Positions 13,380 to 13,522 of a stretch of 13,522 nucleotides of DNA are shown here, piece by piece. Both the position numbers and the translations under genes were made by a program. The notes beneath the pieces are model-generated. The model saw only the letters and a list, made by a program, of their open reading frames with translations, was not told where the DNA came from and did not search any database. The DNA comes from an uncultured Clostridia bacterium. Lineage in GTDB: Bacteria > Bacillota > Clostridia > Oscillospirales > Oscillospiraceae. The stretch lies in contig CALERM010000193.1 in the NCBI GenBank assembly GCA_937907715.1, positions 1-13,522 of the forward strand, read 5' to 3'. How positions within the stretch are numbered: position 1 is the stretch's first letter; each line of letters starts with the position of its first letter.

Positions 13380-13522
13380 AGTCATTTGCGGCAGCGCATC
13401 CGTGTGAAACGATAACCGTCTGCGGTGCGCAGTACCGCTATATCCTGTGCGGCAGGGATACCGGCAGAACGCTCGTGTTTCTGAACGGCGGGATGAATAC
13501 GCTTGAAATGTGGATGGACTAT
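13358..13522 (+). CDS. Alpha/beta hydrolase, N-terminal part (3' truncated)
   Basis: The frame opens at ATG 13358 behind AAAGGGGG (13343-13350) and stays open to the window edge, giving 55 residues. After MLYSEKLKSF there is a strand pair (TITVCGAQYRYILCG) and then LVFLNGGMNTLEMW, which matches the first core strand and oxyanion HGG-like turn (here NGG) of alpha/beta hydrolases. The catalytic serine would lie beyond the edge. The gene overlaps the MBL-fold gene by 22 bases in another frame, which argues for a shared operon and perhaps sequential action on the same type of ester substrate (inference). Confidence 0.75.
   Translation, partial: MLYSEKLKSFAAAHPCETITVCGAQYRYILCGRDTGRTLVFLNGGMNTLEMWMDY

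Overview
The window looks like chromosomal DNA from a GC-rich anaerobic Clostridia member. An Oscillospiraceae/Ruminococcaceae gut bacterium is my best guess, based on the protein families, strong AGGAGG-type ribosome sites and dense GC-rich coding; I could not run a taxonomic search. There are twelve protein genes, two of them cut by the window edges. I see no rRNA, tRNA, CRISPR array or transposase.

Layout. (1) 1-2839, plus strand: the 3' end of a DUF1576-type membrane protein, a small zinc-ribbon/DUF2007-like protein, two GC-rich stem-loops, a promoter, then an overlapping pair of an alpha/beta-hydrolase-like protein and the ribosome-assembly GTPase RsgA, closed by an intrinsic terminator. 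(2) 2840-3435: a convergent gap without a convincing gene. It carries a 164-bp MITE-like element with 18-bp terminal inverted repeats ending in TA, abutting a second nested inverted repeat. (3) 3436-7357: two divergent MATE efflux genes from different subgroups. The minus-strand one has a leader with two tandem terminator-like hairpins built on a duplicated sequence. The plus-strand one is followed after 3 bases by a MerR-family regulator with an effector domain, and its promoter has the 19-bp spacer and central dyad typical of MerR targets. (4) 7422-12212: a divergent regulatory block. On the plus strand are a LytTR response regulator and a GHKL sensor kinase. On the minus strand are a receiver-like protein that has lost its phosphorylation residues and a large, probably beta-propeller lipoprotein. 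A 20-bp-period direct repeat lies just upstream of the minus-strand -35 box, where a LytTR activator would be expected to bind. (5) 12213-13522, plus strand: terminators, an extended -10 promoter with a downstream dyad, a metallo-beta-lactamase-fold hydrolase, and the start of an overlapping alpha/beta hydrolase gene.

How the parts may work together (inference): the MATE/MerR pair reads as a drug-inducible, self-regulated efflux operon, while the other MATE gene may be controlled by premature termination. The kinase and response regulator probably sense a surface or extracellular signal and switch on the pseudo-receiver/lipoprotein operon. That four-gene block is the most likely undescribed system here.
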